From Pseudoxanthomonas suwonensis (GTDB lineage: Bacteria; Pseudomonadota; Gammaproteobacteria; Xanthomonadales; Xanthomonadaceae): 64,000 nt of DNA. The position numbers and the translations under genes are program-made. The notes beneath the pieces were generated by a model. That model had not been told where the DNA came from. It ran no database searches and saw nothing but the letters and a program-made list of their open reading frames with translations. Positions 1 to 9,003 of the stretch are shown piece by piece. Each line of letters begins with the position of its first letter. Position 1 is the stretch's first letter. The stretch spans positions 1 through 64,000 of the forward strand of contig QFNC01000004.1 in assembly GCA_003240695.1 (NCBI GenBank), given 5' to 3'.

Positions 1-99
1 GCCTTCGGCATCACCGAACGTCAGTTGCATCGATCGTCATCCAATTCAGGTAGCGCTATTGTCGCCCGCAACGGGGGGAGTTGTTCAGACCTTCCCTAA

Positions 100-345
100 C
101 GCGTCATCTCCGGTCGCAGCCGCGACTCGATGATGGCGCTGGTGCTGGAATCCTCGCGGGCGTTTTTCCTGTTCCTGATCGCCACGGGCTTCGCCTGGAC
201 CACCGGCAAGCTGTACAAGACCCTGACCGATCGCGTCGGCAATGTGATCGTGCCGGTGGTGAGCAATACCAACAACAGCGTCGACGACTTGTATGGCGAC
301 ATCGACAAGTCGTTGGCGGTGATGAACCTGGCACTGGGAAGCTTA
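100..345 (+). pseudogene. Fragment of T4SS inner-membrane channel protein VirB6/TrbL
   Basis: A short open stretch reads RVISGRSRDSMMALV, followed by a hydrophobic segment (SRAFFLFLIATGFAW) and a soluble run ending DIDKSLAVMNLALG. From memory of the family this is the conserved middle of VirB6, the polytopic inner-membrane subunit of type IV secretion systems. The frame is closed by a stop at 97-99 just upstream, although Gln-Thr-Phe codons in another frame at about 86-94 look like its continuation. Homology ends at about 345, where the frame runs into unrelated sequence. A whole VirB6 has about 300 residues, so this is a relic of about 80 codons. It may be the edge of a larger T4SS region left of the window. 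The family call is by eye. Confidence 0.5.
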
Positions 346-690
346 CGGCGGGCTCGCCGGGTTGCGCGGTTCCCTGATATAGGCCGCAGGTGTCACCGCA
401 GCGGCGATAGCGGGTGCCGCTTCGTGTGCGATGTGCGGACCGGAGGCCTGCGTGATCCTGCCGGGTACGGTGTGTTCCGTCTGCCGCAGCGACCATCTCC
501 AACTGGAGCCGGTCAGGCGATGCCATTGCAGGCCCCGGTCGATTTCGGACTGCATATCGGCGGCGCTGCCTTCTTGGCGGGTCTGCGCTTGTGATGCGGT
601 TGTTGCCAACAGCCCTGCAATCACGGCGGTGAACAACAGCGAGGGTTTGGGCGACGGGGCAGGGCGTCGGGCACGTGTCGGTGTGTGCAT
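343..690 (-). CDS. Hypothetical small exported protein
   Basis: The 115-residue product is unrecognised. It begins with an Arg/Lys-rich segment, then a hydrophobic stretch (LLFTAVIAGLLATTASQA) ending in an AQA-like signal-peptidase site near residue 36, so it looks periplasmic. The mature part has a short polar region containing WHRLTGSSWRW and then an Ala/Pro-rich tail with no recognisable domain. No strong Shine-Dalgarno sequence precedes the chosen ATG at 690. The 3' end abuts the virB6 relic on the other strand, so part of the reading frame could be chance coding in a decayed region. Confidence 0.35.
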   Translation of the reverse strand: MHTPTRARRPAPSPKPSLLFTAVIAGLLATTASQAQTRQEGSAADMQSEIDRGLQWHRLTGSSWRWSLRQTEHTVPGRITQASGPHIAHEAAPAIAAAVTPAAYIREPRNPASPP

Positions 691-875
691 GCAGATGATC
701 TCGGGAAGGGGAAAGGGGGGAGAGCAACCCCGTCCACGAGTCGATCGAACTCCTGCACTCAGACCTTCATCGGACACGGCCCACCAACGCAGGCCAGAAG
801 AAAGGTTTTCGTTCGTAAACCAAGACGCAAGTCATGGCTGTGCGGCATGTGGGTGCGTACGGATGCGGCTTGGAG

Positions 876-1742
876 TCAGCGGCTTTCCAGCACGAGCAGC
901 GGATCCACCCGCACGTCGAACCAGTTCATGCCCCAATGCAGATGCGGCCCGGTGGCACGGCCGGTGGCGCCCACCGCACCCAGTACCTGGCCTTGCGCGA
1001 TGACATCGCCTACCTGCACGTCGATGCGCGACAGGTGTAGAAAATTGCTGCTGACACCGTGTCCGTGGTCCAGCACCACGGTGCCGCCGGTGAGATACAA
1101 GCCTGGGTCGGCGAAGGTGACCACGCCCCCGGCCGGAGCCTTGATGGGCGTGCCGGTGGCCGCGGCGATGTCCATGCCGGAATGGCCTGCGCCGGGTTTG
1201 CCGTTATACACGCGGCCATGCCCGAAACGGCCGCTGACGCGGCCCTGCACCGGCCAGATGAAGGATTGGGTGAAGTCCGTGCGGGCATCGTCGCGCTGGC
1301 GGGCGGCGCTGACGGCGGCCTGTTCGCGGGCGATGCGGGCGGCGATGGCCGGCGGCGGATCGACCGTCTTCGGCGGCACCCCGTTCACGTGCTGCACCGG
1401 CCAGTCGCGCGTGGTGATGCCAATGGGATGAAGTCCGACGGGTTGGCCAGGTGGCGTGATGCGCAGCTGCGCGGTGCCGGTGGCATCGCGGCCGATGCCG
1501 AACACCACGGTGCCGTCGGGCGACACGCGCAGCACTCGCCCGGCGTATTCCACGCGGCTGCCCGGGACCACCTTGCCGCGGATCAGGCTGCCTTGCTGCG
1601 CGGTCGTGGGCAGGCCAGCCACCTGCTTCGATGCGGATATCGGCCCGTTGGCAGCCTCGGCAGCAGGCAACGGCGACCCTGCGGCACGCGATCCGGCGGC
1701 GGCCATCAGCAATACAACGAGCAGGCGTGCGGCAGGAATCAT
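876..1742 (-). CDS. M23 family peptidoglycan endopeptidase
   Basis: A 288-residue periplasmic zinc metallopeptidase expected to cut peptide cross-bridges in murein. It has an N-terminal signal peptide (MIPAARLLVVLLMAAAGSRA), a beta-rich middle region at about 50-110, a short helical stretch at about 130-155, and a C-terminal LytM/M23 domain at about 160-288. The metal and catalytic motifs are intact: HSGMD (H187, D191) and HLH (H267, H269), so it should be active, unlike the NlpD-like protein at 52.1 kb. The ATG at 1742 overlaps the stop of the broken lipoprotein gene upstream by four bases (ATGA), so the two were probably translationally coupled downstream of dihydroorotase. Confidence 0.88.
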   Translation of the reverse strand: MIPAARLLVVLLMAAAGSRAAGSPLPAAEAANGPISASKQVAGLPTTAQQGSLIRGKVVPGSRVEYAGRVLRVSPDGTVVFGIGRDATGTAQLRITPPGQPVGLHPIGITTRDWPVQHVNGVPPKTVDPPPAIAARIAREQAAVSAARQRDDARTDFTQSFIWPVQGRVSGRFGHGRVYNGKPGAGHSGMDIAAATGTPIKAPAGGVVTFADPGLYLTGGTVVLDHGHGVSSNFLHLSRIDVQVGDVIAQGQVLGAVGATGRATGPHLHWGMNWFDVRVDPLLVLESR

Positions 1743-2147
1743 GGCTGTGCTGCCTCTACGGTGATCAGCAAGGTCATCGCAGTGCGACTGGGGCGCTGCA
1801 CCCGCACCGCCAATGTCTGTCCGGATTGCTCCGGCATCCGCAGCGTGAACTGGCCCGATGCCGGCAGGGTCGGGCGGACGACATCGAACTGCACCTGCCT
1901 GCCGGGCGGCGCGCGACCAGTCACGGTCGTACCGGCGATGGCGCTGCGCGGCAGCATCACCGTCGTGCCGGGGCTGCGAGTAGGCGGGAGTCACGGAGTC
2001 AGAGCGCGCGTCGGTCATGGGGAATGGTCCCGATGGCCCAGCAGGTGGTTCGGCGGCCGCTTGCATCCCGGTGCCGCAGGCAGACGTGATGGCGACCAGC
2101 GGCGACAGCAGCATCGGCATGCGGAGCGTGCGATGGAAGAGCGGCAT
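1739..2147 (-). pseudogene. Frameshifted lipoprotein gene between pyrC and the M23 peptidase
   Basis: The reading frame begins at an ATG sharing one base with the dihydroorotase stop (TGATG). It encodes a lipoprotein signal peptide (MLLSPLVAITSAC, lipid Cys at residue 24) and a Pro-rich linker ending VTPAYSQP. The same linker continues only in the next frame (GTTVMLPRSAIAGTT, then a beta-rich segment to the stop at 1739). The switch falls in the run CAGCCCCGG at about 1970-1975; with one C fewer the gene is a single frame of about 135 codons. The beta-rich segment resembles the region ahead of the catalytic domain in the adjacent M23 peptidase. It could be a true pseudogene, a sequence error in the C run, or +1 frameshifting at CCC-C. 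The family has no name I know. Confidence 0.55.
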
Positions 2148-3493
2148 CAGCGATCGAACTGCAGGCGTTGTCCCGCAGCATGCCCGCGCAGCCGTGAACC
2201 ATCCCATACCTGCCGTCCGTTGACCCAGGTGGCCGCGATGCGCGAACGGAAGGTATGGCCTTCGAATGGCGACCAGCCGCACTTCGACAGCACATCCTCG
2301 CGCTGTACGGTGTGCGGCGCATCGCGCACCAGCACCAGATCGGCAAACCAGCCTTCGCGCAGGAAGCCGCGTTCGGCCACGTCGAACAACTGTGCCGGCG
2401 CATGCGCGAATTTCTGCACCACCTGCTCGATGCGCAAGCGACCATCGTGTACCGGTTCCAGGGCCGCCTGCAGCGCGAACTGCACCAGCGGCAGGCCACT
2501 GGGCGCACGGGTGTAGGCCTGGTGCTTTTCATCCAGCCCGTGTGGCGCGTGATCGGTGGCCAGCACGTCGATCACGTCATTGGCCAGCGCCGCGATCAGC
2601 GCGTCGCGGTCACTCGCGTCCTTGATCGCCGGATTGCACTTGATGCGATGGCCCAGGCGGTCGTAGTCGGCCCGCGCGAAGTGCAGGAAATGCACGCAGG
2701 TTTCGGCGGTGATGCGCTTGCGGCTGCCATCGGCGGCGATCATCGGGCCGGGCTCGAAGAGGGCCAGTTCGTCGGCGGTGCTGATGTGCAGCACGTGCAG
2801 GCGGGTACCGTGGCGACGGGCCAGATCGATCGCCAGCTGCGTGGAATGCAGGCAGGCCTCGCGGCTGCGGATGTCGGGATGGCAGTGCGCCGGGATGTCA
2901 TCCCCGTACTGCTGGCGCAAGCGCGCCAGATTGGCCTCGATGGTCGGGGTGTCCTCGCAATGGGTGATCACAGGCACCGGCGCATGGGCGAAGATGCCGT
3001 CCAGCACGCGCGGATCGTCCACCAGCATGTTGCCGGTAGATGCGCCCATGAACACCTTCACGCCCGGCGCCTGGCGCGGATCGAGCCGGCGGATGGCGTC
3101 CAGGTTGTCGTTGCTGGCGCCCAGGTAGAAGCCGATGTTGGCCCAGCTGCGGCCTTGCGCGCGCCGGTACTTGTCGGCCAGTGCGGCGGCATCCAGCGTG
3201 GGCGGTTGGGTATTGGGCATGTCCATCACGCTGGTCAGCCCGCCGGCCACGGCCGCCGCCGATTCGGTGGCGATGTCGCCCTTGTGTTCCAGCCCGGGTT
3301 CGCGGAAATGCACCTGGTCGTCGATCATGCCCGGCAGCAGCCAGGCGCCGTTCGCATCCACCACCACATCGCCGGCATGTGCCGGCAAGCCGCTGCCGAT
3401 GGCGGCGATGCGCTCGCCGCGGACGCGCAGATCGCCCTGGATGATGCGGCCTTCGTTCACCAGGCGTGCGTTGACGATCAGGGTGTCGGACAT
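2147..3493 (-). CDS. pyrC: Dihydroorotase
   Basis: A 448-residue amidohydrolase that cyclises N-carbamoyl-aspartate to dihydroorotate in pyrimidine synthesis. It carries the TIM-barrel signatures: PGMIDDQVHFREPG near residue 55, KVFMGAS with the lysine expected to be carbamylated, HCED and HVLHIST metal histidines, and the late TDHAPH motif. The usual D-x-H-V-H metal motif reads D-D-Q-V-H here, so the first histidine is glutamine; I recall this variant from dihydroorotases of Xanthomonads and Bacteroidetes. It is the first gene of a minus-strand cluster with the lipoprotein and M23 peptidase genes and is coupled to the former by a TGATG overlap. Confidence 0.9.
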   Translation of the reverse strand: MSDTLIVNARLVNEGRIIQGDLRVRGERIAAIGSGLPAHAGDVVVDANGAWLLPGMIDDQVHFREPGLEHKGDIATESAAAVAGGLTSVMDMPNTQPPTLDAAALADKYRRAQGRSWANIGFYLGASNDNLDAIRRLDPRQAPGVKVFMGASTGNMLVDDPRVLDGIFAHAPVPVITHCEDTPTIEANLARLRQQYGDDIPAHCHPDIRSREACLHSTQLAIDLARRHGTRLHVLHISTADELALFEPGPMIAADGSRKRITAETCVHFLHFARADYDRLGHRIKCNPAIKDASDRDALIAALANDVIDVLATDHAPHGLDEKHQAYTRAPSGLPLVQFALQAALEPVHDGRLRIEQVVQKFAHAPAQLFDVAERGFLREGWFADLVLVRDAPHTVQREDVLSKCGWSPFEGHTFRSRIAATWVNGRQVWDGSRLRGHAAGQRLQFDR

Positions 3494-3745
3494 TCAATCC
3501 TCTCCGGAGGGTTCCGGCAGCATGCCGGGCAGGGGCGGCACGGGATCATGACCGCCGGCATGGAATGGATGGCAGCGGGCCACGCGCCGGGCGGCCAGCC
3601 AGCTGCCGCGCAGGCTGCCATGCCGGGCGATGGCGATGATGGCGTACTGCGAGCAGCTGGGCGTGAACCGGCAGCGCTGCCCCAGCATCGGGCTGATGAA
3701 ACGCTTGTAGCCGCGCAGGGTGGCGATGAGGACTGACTGGATCAC
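3494..3745 (-). CDS. yidD: YidD, membrane protein insertion efficiency factor
   Basis: An 83-residue membrane-associated protein that assists YidC-dependent insertion. It shows the family signature: LRGYKRFISPMLGQRCRFTP followed by SCSQYA, then the HG...WLAARRVARCHPFHAGGHDPVP block. A GTG at 3745 (VIQSVLIATL) gives the usual length; an in-frame GTG at 3793 would add 16 unconserved residues. It usually sits in the rpmH-rnpA-yidD-yidC cluster. Here it stands alone, divergent from dksA and ending next to the dihydroorotase start. Confidence 0.88.
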   Translation of the reverse strand: MIQSVLIATLRGYKRFISPMLGQRCRFTPSCSQYAIIAIARHGSLRGSWLAARRVARCHPFHAGGHDPVPPLPGMLPEPSGED

Positions 3746-3781
3746 GATGGCACGTGGATGAACGGAGTCGTCCGGACGAGG

Positions 3782-3810
3782 TTGCCGGTACACGCGCAGC
3801 AGGGTATAAC
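3782..3810 (+). promoter_or_regulatory. Sigma-70 promoter of dksA
   Basis: TTGCCG at 3782-3787 and TATAAC at 3805-3810 are separated by exactly 17 bases, a near-consensus housekeeping promoter. The predicted start is near 3817, leaving a leader of about 34 bases. An AGGGG ribosome-binding site lies about 10 bases ahead of the GTG at 3851. It lies inside the extended upstream frame, supporting the later start for dksA. Confidence 0.65.
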
Positions 3811-3850
3811 AGCGGGCTTTCCCGCCTCAAGGGAACAGGGGTTCATACAC

Positions 3851-4981
3851 GTGGCTGTCAAGAAACTCATCGAAAAGCTCGCTTCCGCGGCAAAGAAGGC
3901 CGCCGGTTCAAAGTCCGCGGCCGCAACTGCCACCGGCAAGGCAGCCGCGAAGAAAACGCCCGCCAAGCCTGCGAAAGCGGCTTCCGCCACGCAACCGGCG
4001 AAAGCCGCGAGCAAGCCAGCCAATCAGGCAGCCGCCAGCAGGAAAGCCGCGCAGCCAGCCAAGGTTGCAGCCAAGAAAGCCGTCGCGAAGAAGGCCGCTC
4101 CAGTCAAGCCGGCTGCCAAAGTCGTCAAGAATGCCAGCAAGAAAGCCGTGACTGCCACCAAGCCGGCTGCGAAAAAAGCCGCAAGGAAAGCTCCTGCCGC
4201 AAAAGCGGCCACGGCACCCGTTAAGGCGCCGGCTGCGGCGAAATCGGTCAAGTCGACTGCCGCTGCGACAGCCACTCCCAAGTCGAGCGTTGCCAAGTCG
4301 GCAACGCCCGGTCAATCCGCCAAATCCGCATCCAAGCCGGCGCCAGCAGCGAAATCCACTGCCAAGTCCGCACCCGCGCCAAAGGCCACTGCGCCTGCAT
4401 CCGTTCCAGCCGCCACCAGTCATCCTGTACCTGCAACCAGGCCGGCCAAGCAACCGCCAGCGACCAGGACGGCGGGCAAGGTCGCCGTTGCGGTCGCGAG
4501 CAAACCTGCACAGAAACCCGTGACCAAGACCAAATACAAGACCATCGACTACAAGACCGACACCAGCGGCCGCCCCGTCGTGCCTTCCGGATACAAGCCC
4601 GATCCGGCCGAGGAATACATGAGCCCGCTGCAGCTGGAATACTTCCGCCAGCGCCTGCTGCAGTGGCGCGCCGACCTGGTCGAGGAGTCCAAGCAGACCA
4701 TCGAGAACCTGAAGGACGAAGTGCGCGACATCGGCGACGAAGCCGAGCGCGCCACCCGCGAAACCGAGAACTCGCTGGAACTGCGCACCCGCGACCGCTA
4801 CCGCAAGTTGATCGCCAAGATCGACAGCACCCTGCGTCGCGTGGATGAGGGCGAGTACGGATACAGCGTGGATTCGGGCGAGGAAATCGGCCTGGATCGC
4901 CTGGAAGCGCGACTGACCGCCGAACGCACCATCGACGAACAGGAACGCTGGGAACATCTGCAGAAGCAGATCGGCGACTGA
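3851..4981 (+). CDS. dksA: DksA-family RNA polymerase regulator with Lys/Ala-rich extension, cysteine-less
   Basis: A 376-residue protein. Residues 1-256 are a low-complexity Lys/Ala/Pro-rich tail resembling eukaryotic histone H1. Residues 257-376 are a DksA/TraR core: helix (SPLQLEYFRQRLLQWR), coiled coil, and C-terminal region. DksA binds the RNA polymerase secondary channel with ppGpp. At the coiled-coil tip the E. coli Asp74-x-Ala76 pair reads Glu299-x-Ala301. All four zinc cysteines are replaced (Ser339, Ser342, Thr360, Glu363), so this is a zinc-free form. The basic tail suggests nucleic-acid binding (inference). The GTG start is chosen from the promoter at 3782-3810 and the AGGGG site. 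Single gene, closed by a hairpin at 5011-5034. Confidence 0.85.
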   Translation: MAVKKLIEKLASAAKKAAGSKSAAATATGKAAAKKTPAKPAKAASATQPAKAASKPANQAAASRKAAQPAKVAAKKAVAKKAAPVKPAAKVVKNASKKAVTATKPAAKKAARKAPAAKAATAPVKAPAAAKSVKSTAAATATPKSSVAKSATPGQSAKSASKPAPAAKSTAKSAPAPKATAPASVPAATSHPVPATRPAKQPPATRTAGKVAVAVASKPAQKPVTKTKYKTIDYKTDTSGRPVVPSGYKPDPAEEYMSPLQLEYFRQRLLQWRADLVEESKQTIENLKDEVRDIGDEAERATRETENSLELRTRDRYRKLIAKIDSTLRRVDEGEYGYSVDSGEEIGLDRLEARLTAERTIDEQERWEHLQKQIGD

Positions 4982-5010
4982 TCTGGCGTTTTGATCAAGT
5001 CCCATCGACG

Positions 5011-5034
5011 ACGATCCCGCTGCGGCGGGATCGT
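5011..5034. terminator. Hairpin terminator between dksA and the MFS gene
   Basis: A perfect 10-bp stem ACGATCCCGC / GCGGGATCGT with a TGCG loop lies between the convergent dksA (+) and MFS (-) genes. The downstream T content is low, so termination may be only partial or Rho-assisted. Confidence 0.6.
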
Positions 5035-5054
5035 TGCGTTGCAGATGGGCTCAT

Positions 5055-6323
5055 TCATTCCAGATCGCGCAGGTCCAGCCGCCGCAGTCGCGGCGCCAGA
5101 CGGGCGGTAACACCCACCACGGTCACGGTGACGAAGCCGCCCAGCACCACCGCGTGCACCAGCCCCAGCATCCGCGCCATGCTGCCGGCGTAGAACGCGC
5201 CTAGCTCGTTCGACGAACCGATGAAGATGCTGTTGATCGATGACACTCGGCCGCGCATCGCATCGGGCGTGGACAGCTGAAGGATGGTGCTGCGCACGAT
5301 TACCGACACGCCATCGCAGACTCCGGACAGCAGCAGGAAGAATGCCGACAGCCAGAAATGGGTGGACAGCCCGAAGCCGATGATGCACAAGCCGAAGCCG
5401 GCTACGGCCAGCATCATGATGGCGCCGGCATGGGCCTGCAGCGGCCGCCGCGCCAGCCACAGCGCTACCGACACCGACCCCAGCGCCGGTGCGCCGCGCA
5501 GGATGCCCAGCCCTTCCGGGCCGGCATGCAGGATCTCGCGGATGAACGCCGGTGCCAGCGAAATCGCCCCGCCGAACAGCACCGCGAACATGTCCAGGGC
5601 CAGCGCACCCAGCAGGATTTGGTGCCCGAACACGAAACGCAGCCCTTCGCGGATGCTGGCGAACACCGGTTCGCGCTGCTGCATCGGCGGGGGCTCGGCG
5701 GCTCTCGGCAACCGCCACAGCGCGATGACCGCCAGACAGGCGCAGACCGCGGCCACGGCATAGGCGCTGGCCTGTCCGGACCAGCCGACCAGGCTGCCGC
5801 CGATTGCCGGACCCAGCACCAGTCCGGTCTGGAAGATCACGCTGCCCAGGCTGGCCCCGCGCACGAACTGTTCGCGTTGCAGCACCCGCGCGAACAGGGC
5901 GTTGTAGACCGGTCCGAGGAAGGCCCGCCAGCAGCCGCCGAAGGCGATGGCAGCGTAGATCGGCCACACGCTCGTCTCACCCATTCCCGATGCCGTGATC
6001 GACAGCAGGACCAGTGCGGTGATGCCCAGTCCGCCACAGGCCAGCATGCCCAGCTTGCGTCGCGGCAGCACATCGACCAGATAACCGGCGAATGGCGCAA
6101 CGCAGAAGAACGGCAGCACCTCGGCCAGGCCGATCAGGCCCAGCGACAGCGGATTGCGGGTGAGGGTGTACACCTGCCAGCCGACGGCCACGGCCACGAT
6201 CTGGTAGGACAGCATGGTGCCGATGCGATAGAGCATCAACCAGCGGAACGCGGGGATGCGCAGCAGTTCGCCGGGTCCGTTCCGTTCGGAAACGGCTTGC
6301 CCGCTGTCCGGATCGCCGTTCAC
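5055..6323 (-). CDS. MFS transporter, EntS-like
   Basis: A 422-residue major facilitator protein with about 12 membrane segments, of the EntS/enterobactin-exporter type of multidrug or small-molecule efflux proteins. The loop between helices 2 and 3 carries the DVLPRRKLG motif (cf. the MFS D-x-x-x-R-R signature), and RGRVSSINSIFIGSSNELG sits in the second half as in EntS relatives. Its start overlaps the end of sufE by four bases, so the two are probably co-transcribed, sufE first. The substrate cannot be read from the sequence; there is no siderophore cluster in the window. Confidence 0.82.
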   Translation of the reverse strand: MNGDPDSGQAVSERNGPGELLRIPAFRWLMLYRIGTMLSYQIVAVAVGWQVYTLTRNPLSLGLIGLAEVLPFFCVAPFAGYLVDVLPRRKLGMLACGGLGITALVLLSITASGMGETSVWPIYAAIAFGGCWRAFLGPVYNALFARVLQREQFVRGASLGSVIFQTGLVLGPAIGGSLVGWSGQASAYAVAAVCACLAVIALWRLPRAAEPPPMQQREPVFASIREGLRFVFGHQILLGALALDMFAVLFGGAISLAPAFIREILHAGPEGLGILRGAPALGSVSVALWLARRPLQAHAGAIMMLAVAGFGLCIIGFGLSTHFWLSAFFLLLSGVCDGVSVIVRSTILQLSTPDAMRGRVSSINSIFIGSSNELGAFYAGSMARMLGLVHAVVLGGFVTVTVVGVTARLAPRLRRLDLRDLE

Positions 6324-6760
6324 GCCGCAGCGCGTTCAGCCGTGTCGCGGATGAAGGCCAGCAACGCCGCCAGCCCGTTGCTGCGGGTCGGCGACAGATG
6401 CTTGCCCAGGCCGATCGCGGCGATGTAGGCCGGCTCGGTCTGCAGGATCTCCGCGGCACTGCGGCCCGAATACACCCGCAGCGCCAGCTGGATCAGGCCC
6501 GACACGATGGCCGAGTCGCTGGCCGCGGCGAAGTGCAGGGCATCCGCATCGCCCGACGGCACGATCCACACCAGCGACTGGCAGCCGTGCAGGCGGTGGT
6601 CCTCCGTCTTCCAGGCATCAGGGAACGGCGGCAATTTGCGGCCCAGGTCGATCAGGTACTGGTAACGCTCGGACCAGTCGCCGAACAGCGCGAATTCCTC
6701 GGCGATGGCGGCTTGCGCCTCGGCAGCGGTGGTTTCGATGGGGAAGGGGGATGCGGTCAT
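6320..6760 (-). CDS. sufE: SufE-like cysteine desulfuration protein
   Basis: A 146-residue sulfur acceptor that takes persulfide from the cysteine desulfurase SufS for Fe-S assembly. It has the family core FALFGDWSERYQYLIDLGRKLPPFP, followed by HGCQSLVW, whose cysteine carries the persulfide, and a helical C-terminus. ATG 6760 is preferred over an in-frame GTG three codons earlier. It heads a two-gene unit with the MFS transporter and lies downstream of cysS on the same strand, separated from it by two hairpins. No sufBCDS genes are here. Confidence 0.85.
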   Translation of the reverse strand: MTASPFPIETTAAEAQAAIAEEFALFGDWSERYQYLIDLGRKLPPFPDAWKTEDHRLHGCQSLVWIVPSGDADALHFAAASDSAIVSGLIQLALRVYSGRSAAEILQTEPAYIAAIGLGKHLSPTRSNGLAALLAFIRDTAERAAA

Positions 6761-6816
6761 CGGCTTCACTTTGGTTCATGGCTGCCGTCCATGGGGTGAC
6801 GACGTTGCTGCCGGAT

Positions 6817-6877
6817 CGCCCGGCCCGGCCGTTCCTGGCCGGGCGTTCTGCACGGCAGCCGACGCGTGTGGCGTCGG

Positions 6878-6879
<2 letters not shown>
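6817..6879 (-). terminator. Two consecutive hairpins after cysS
   Basis: Transcription of cysS (minus) meets first an 8-9 bp perfect stem (AGCCGACGC / GCGTCGGCT, 6857-6879) that includes the stop codon, then a second 9-bp GC stem (CGCCCGGCC / GGCCGGGCG, 6817-6845). Neither is followed by a T run, so this is a strong structural boundary but not a textbook intrinsic terminator. Confidence 0.45.
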
Positions 6880-8290
<1,411 letters not shown>

Positions 8291-8386
8291 GGGCACCGGC
8301 CGGCGGAAACCGGTCATTCTAGCCAAACCCGGCACACGACAGCAGCGATTCAGCAGGCCGTGCCGGGCAACGCATACACTAGCTGC

Positions 8387-8863
8387 ATGCCACGCATCCG
8401 CCGTCTGCGCAGTTCCGTTTGCCGCGTTTCAGCGGCAGCATTGGCGTGGACCGCATTCGCGGTGATGGCGCAATCATCGCCGGCGCAGCCCGAAAACGTG
8501 AGTATCGAATACGCGCAGGTGCTGCGCGTGCAGCCGGTCTACGAAACCCTGCGGGTCACGCGCATGCAGGAGCACTGCACCGAGGTCCCGGTGGACGAGC
8601 CGGAGGAAGACAGCGAGAGGTCGGCCGTTTCGCGACTGGTCGGCAGCGTCCGGCGCGTGTTCGGCAAGGACGACGCCGGTGCGCCGCCCGTGAAGCAGTG
8701 CACCTCGGTGCCGGTGCGCCAGGAGCTGCGGCGGCCGGTGGCCTACGATGTGGACTACGTGTACAAGGGCACCAAGTACCGTTCGCGCATGCCGCACGAC
8801 CCGGGCAATCGCTTGCGGATCAAGGTGTCGGTCACGCCGCTGCCGGGGGGGCAGCGACCGTAA
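8387..8863 (+). CDS. Hypothetical exported protein
   Basis: A 158-residue protein with an N-terminal signal peptide (basic start, hydrophobic AAALAWTAFAVMA, cleavage near residue 28). The mature part opens ENVSIEYAQVLRVQPVYETLRV and contains two CTxVPV segments about 43 residues apart, which may form a disulfide. A similar opening occurs in glycine-zipper outer-membrane proteins of this order, but the glycine zipper itself is absent. Function unknown. It is divergent from cysS and precedes the arginine operon by 140 bp with no clear terminator. Confidence 0.7.
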   Translation: MPRIRRLRSSVCRVSAAALAWTAFAVMAQSSPAQPENVSIEYAQVLRVQPVYETLRVTRMQEHCTEVPVDEPEEDSERSAVSRLVGSVRRVFGKDDAGAPPVKQCTSVPVRQELRRPVAYDVDYVYKGTKYRSRMPHDPGNRLRIKVSVTPLPGGQRP

Positions 8864-9003
8864 CGATGGCTGCCGATCGCCTGTCGTGCCGCAACGCCCT
8901 ATGAGATGATTGGATGCCTGCCCGGATGCCCAACGGGCATGGTTCTTGCCACCTCATGCCGATGGACCCTTCCGGTCCAAGGCACTGCCATTGACGAAGC
9001 CCG

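Noticed and set aside
3880..4520. Repetitive DNA within dksA considered as a tandem repeat or CRISPR-like array
   Set aside because: The repetition reflects Lys/Ala/Pro codons with irregular spacing; there are no constant repeats or spacers.
8864..9003. ArgR box or leader-peptide attenuator ahead of the arginine operon
   Set aside because: I saw no convincing AT-rich ARG palindrome, Arg-rich leader peptide or terminator/antiterminator pair.
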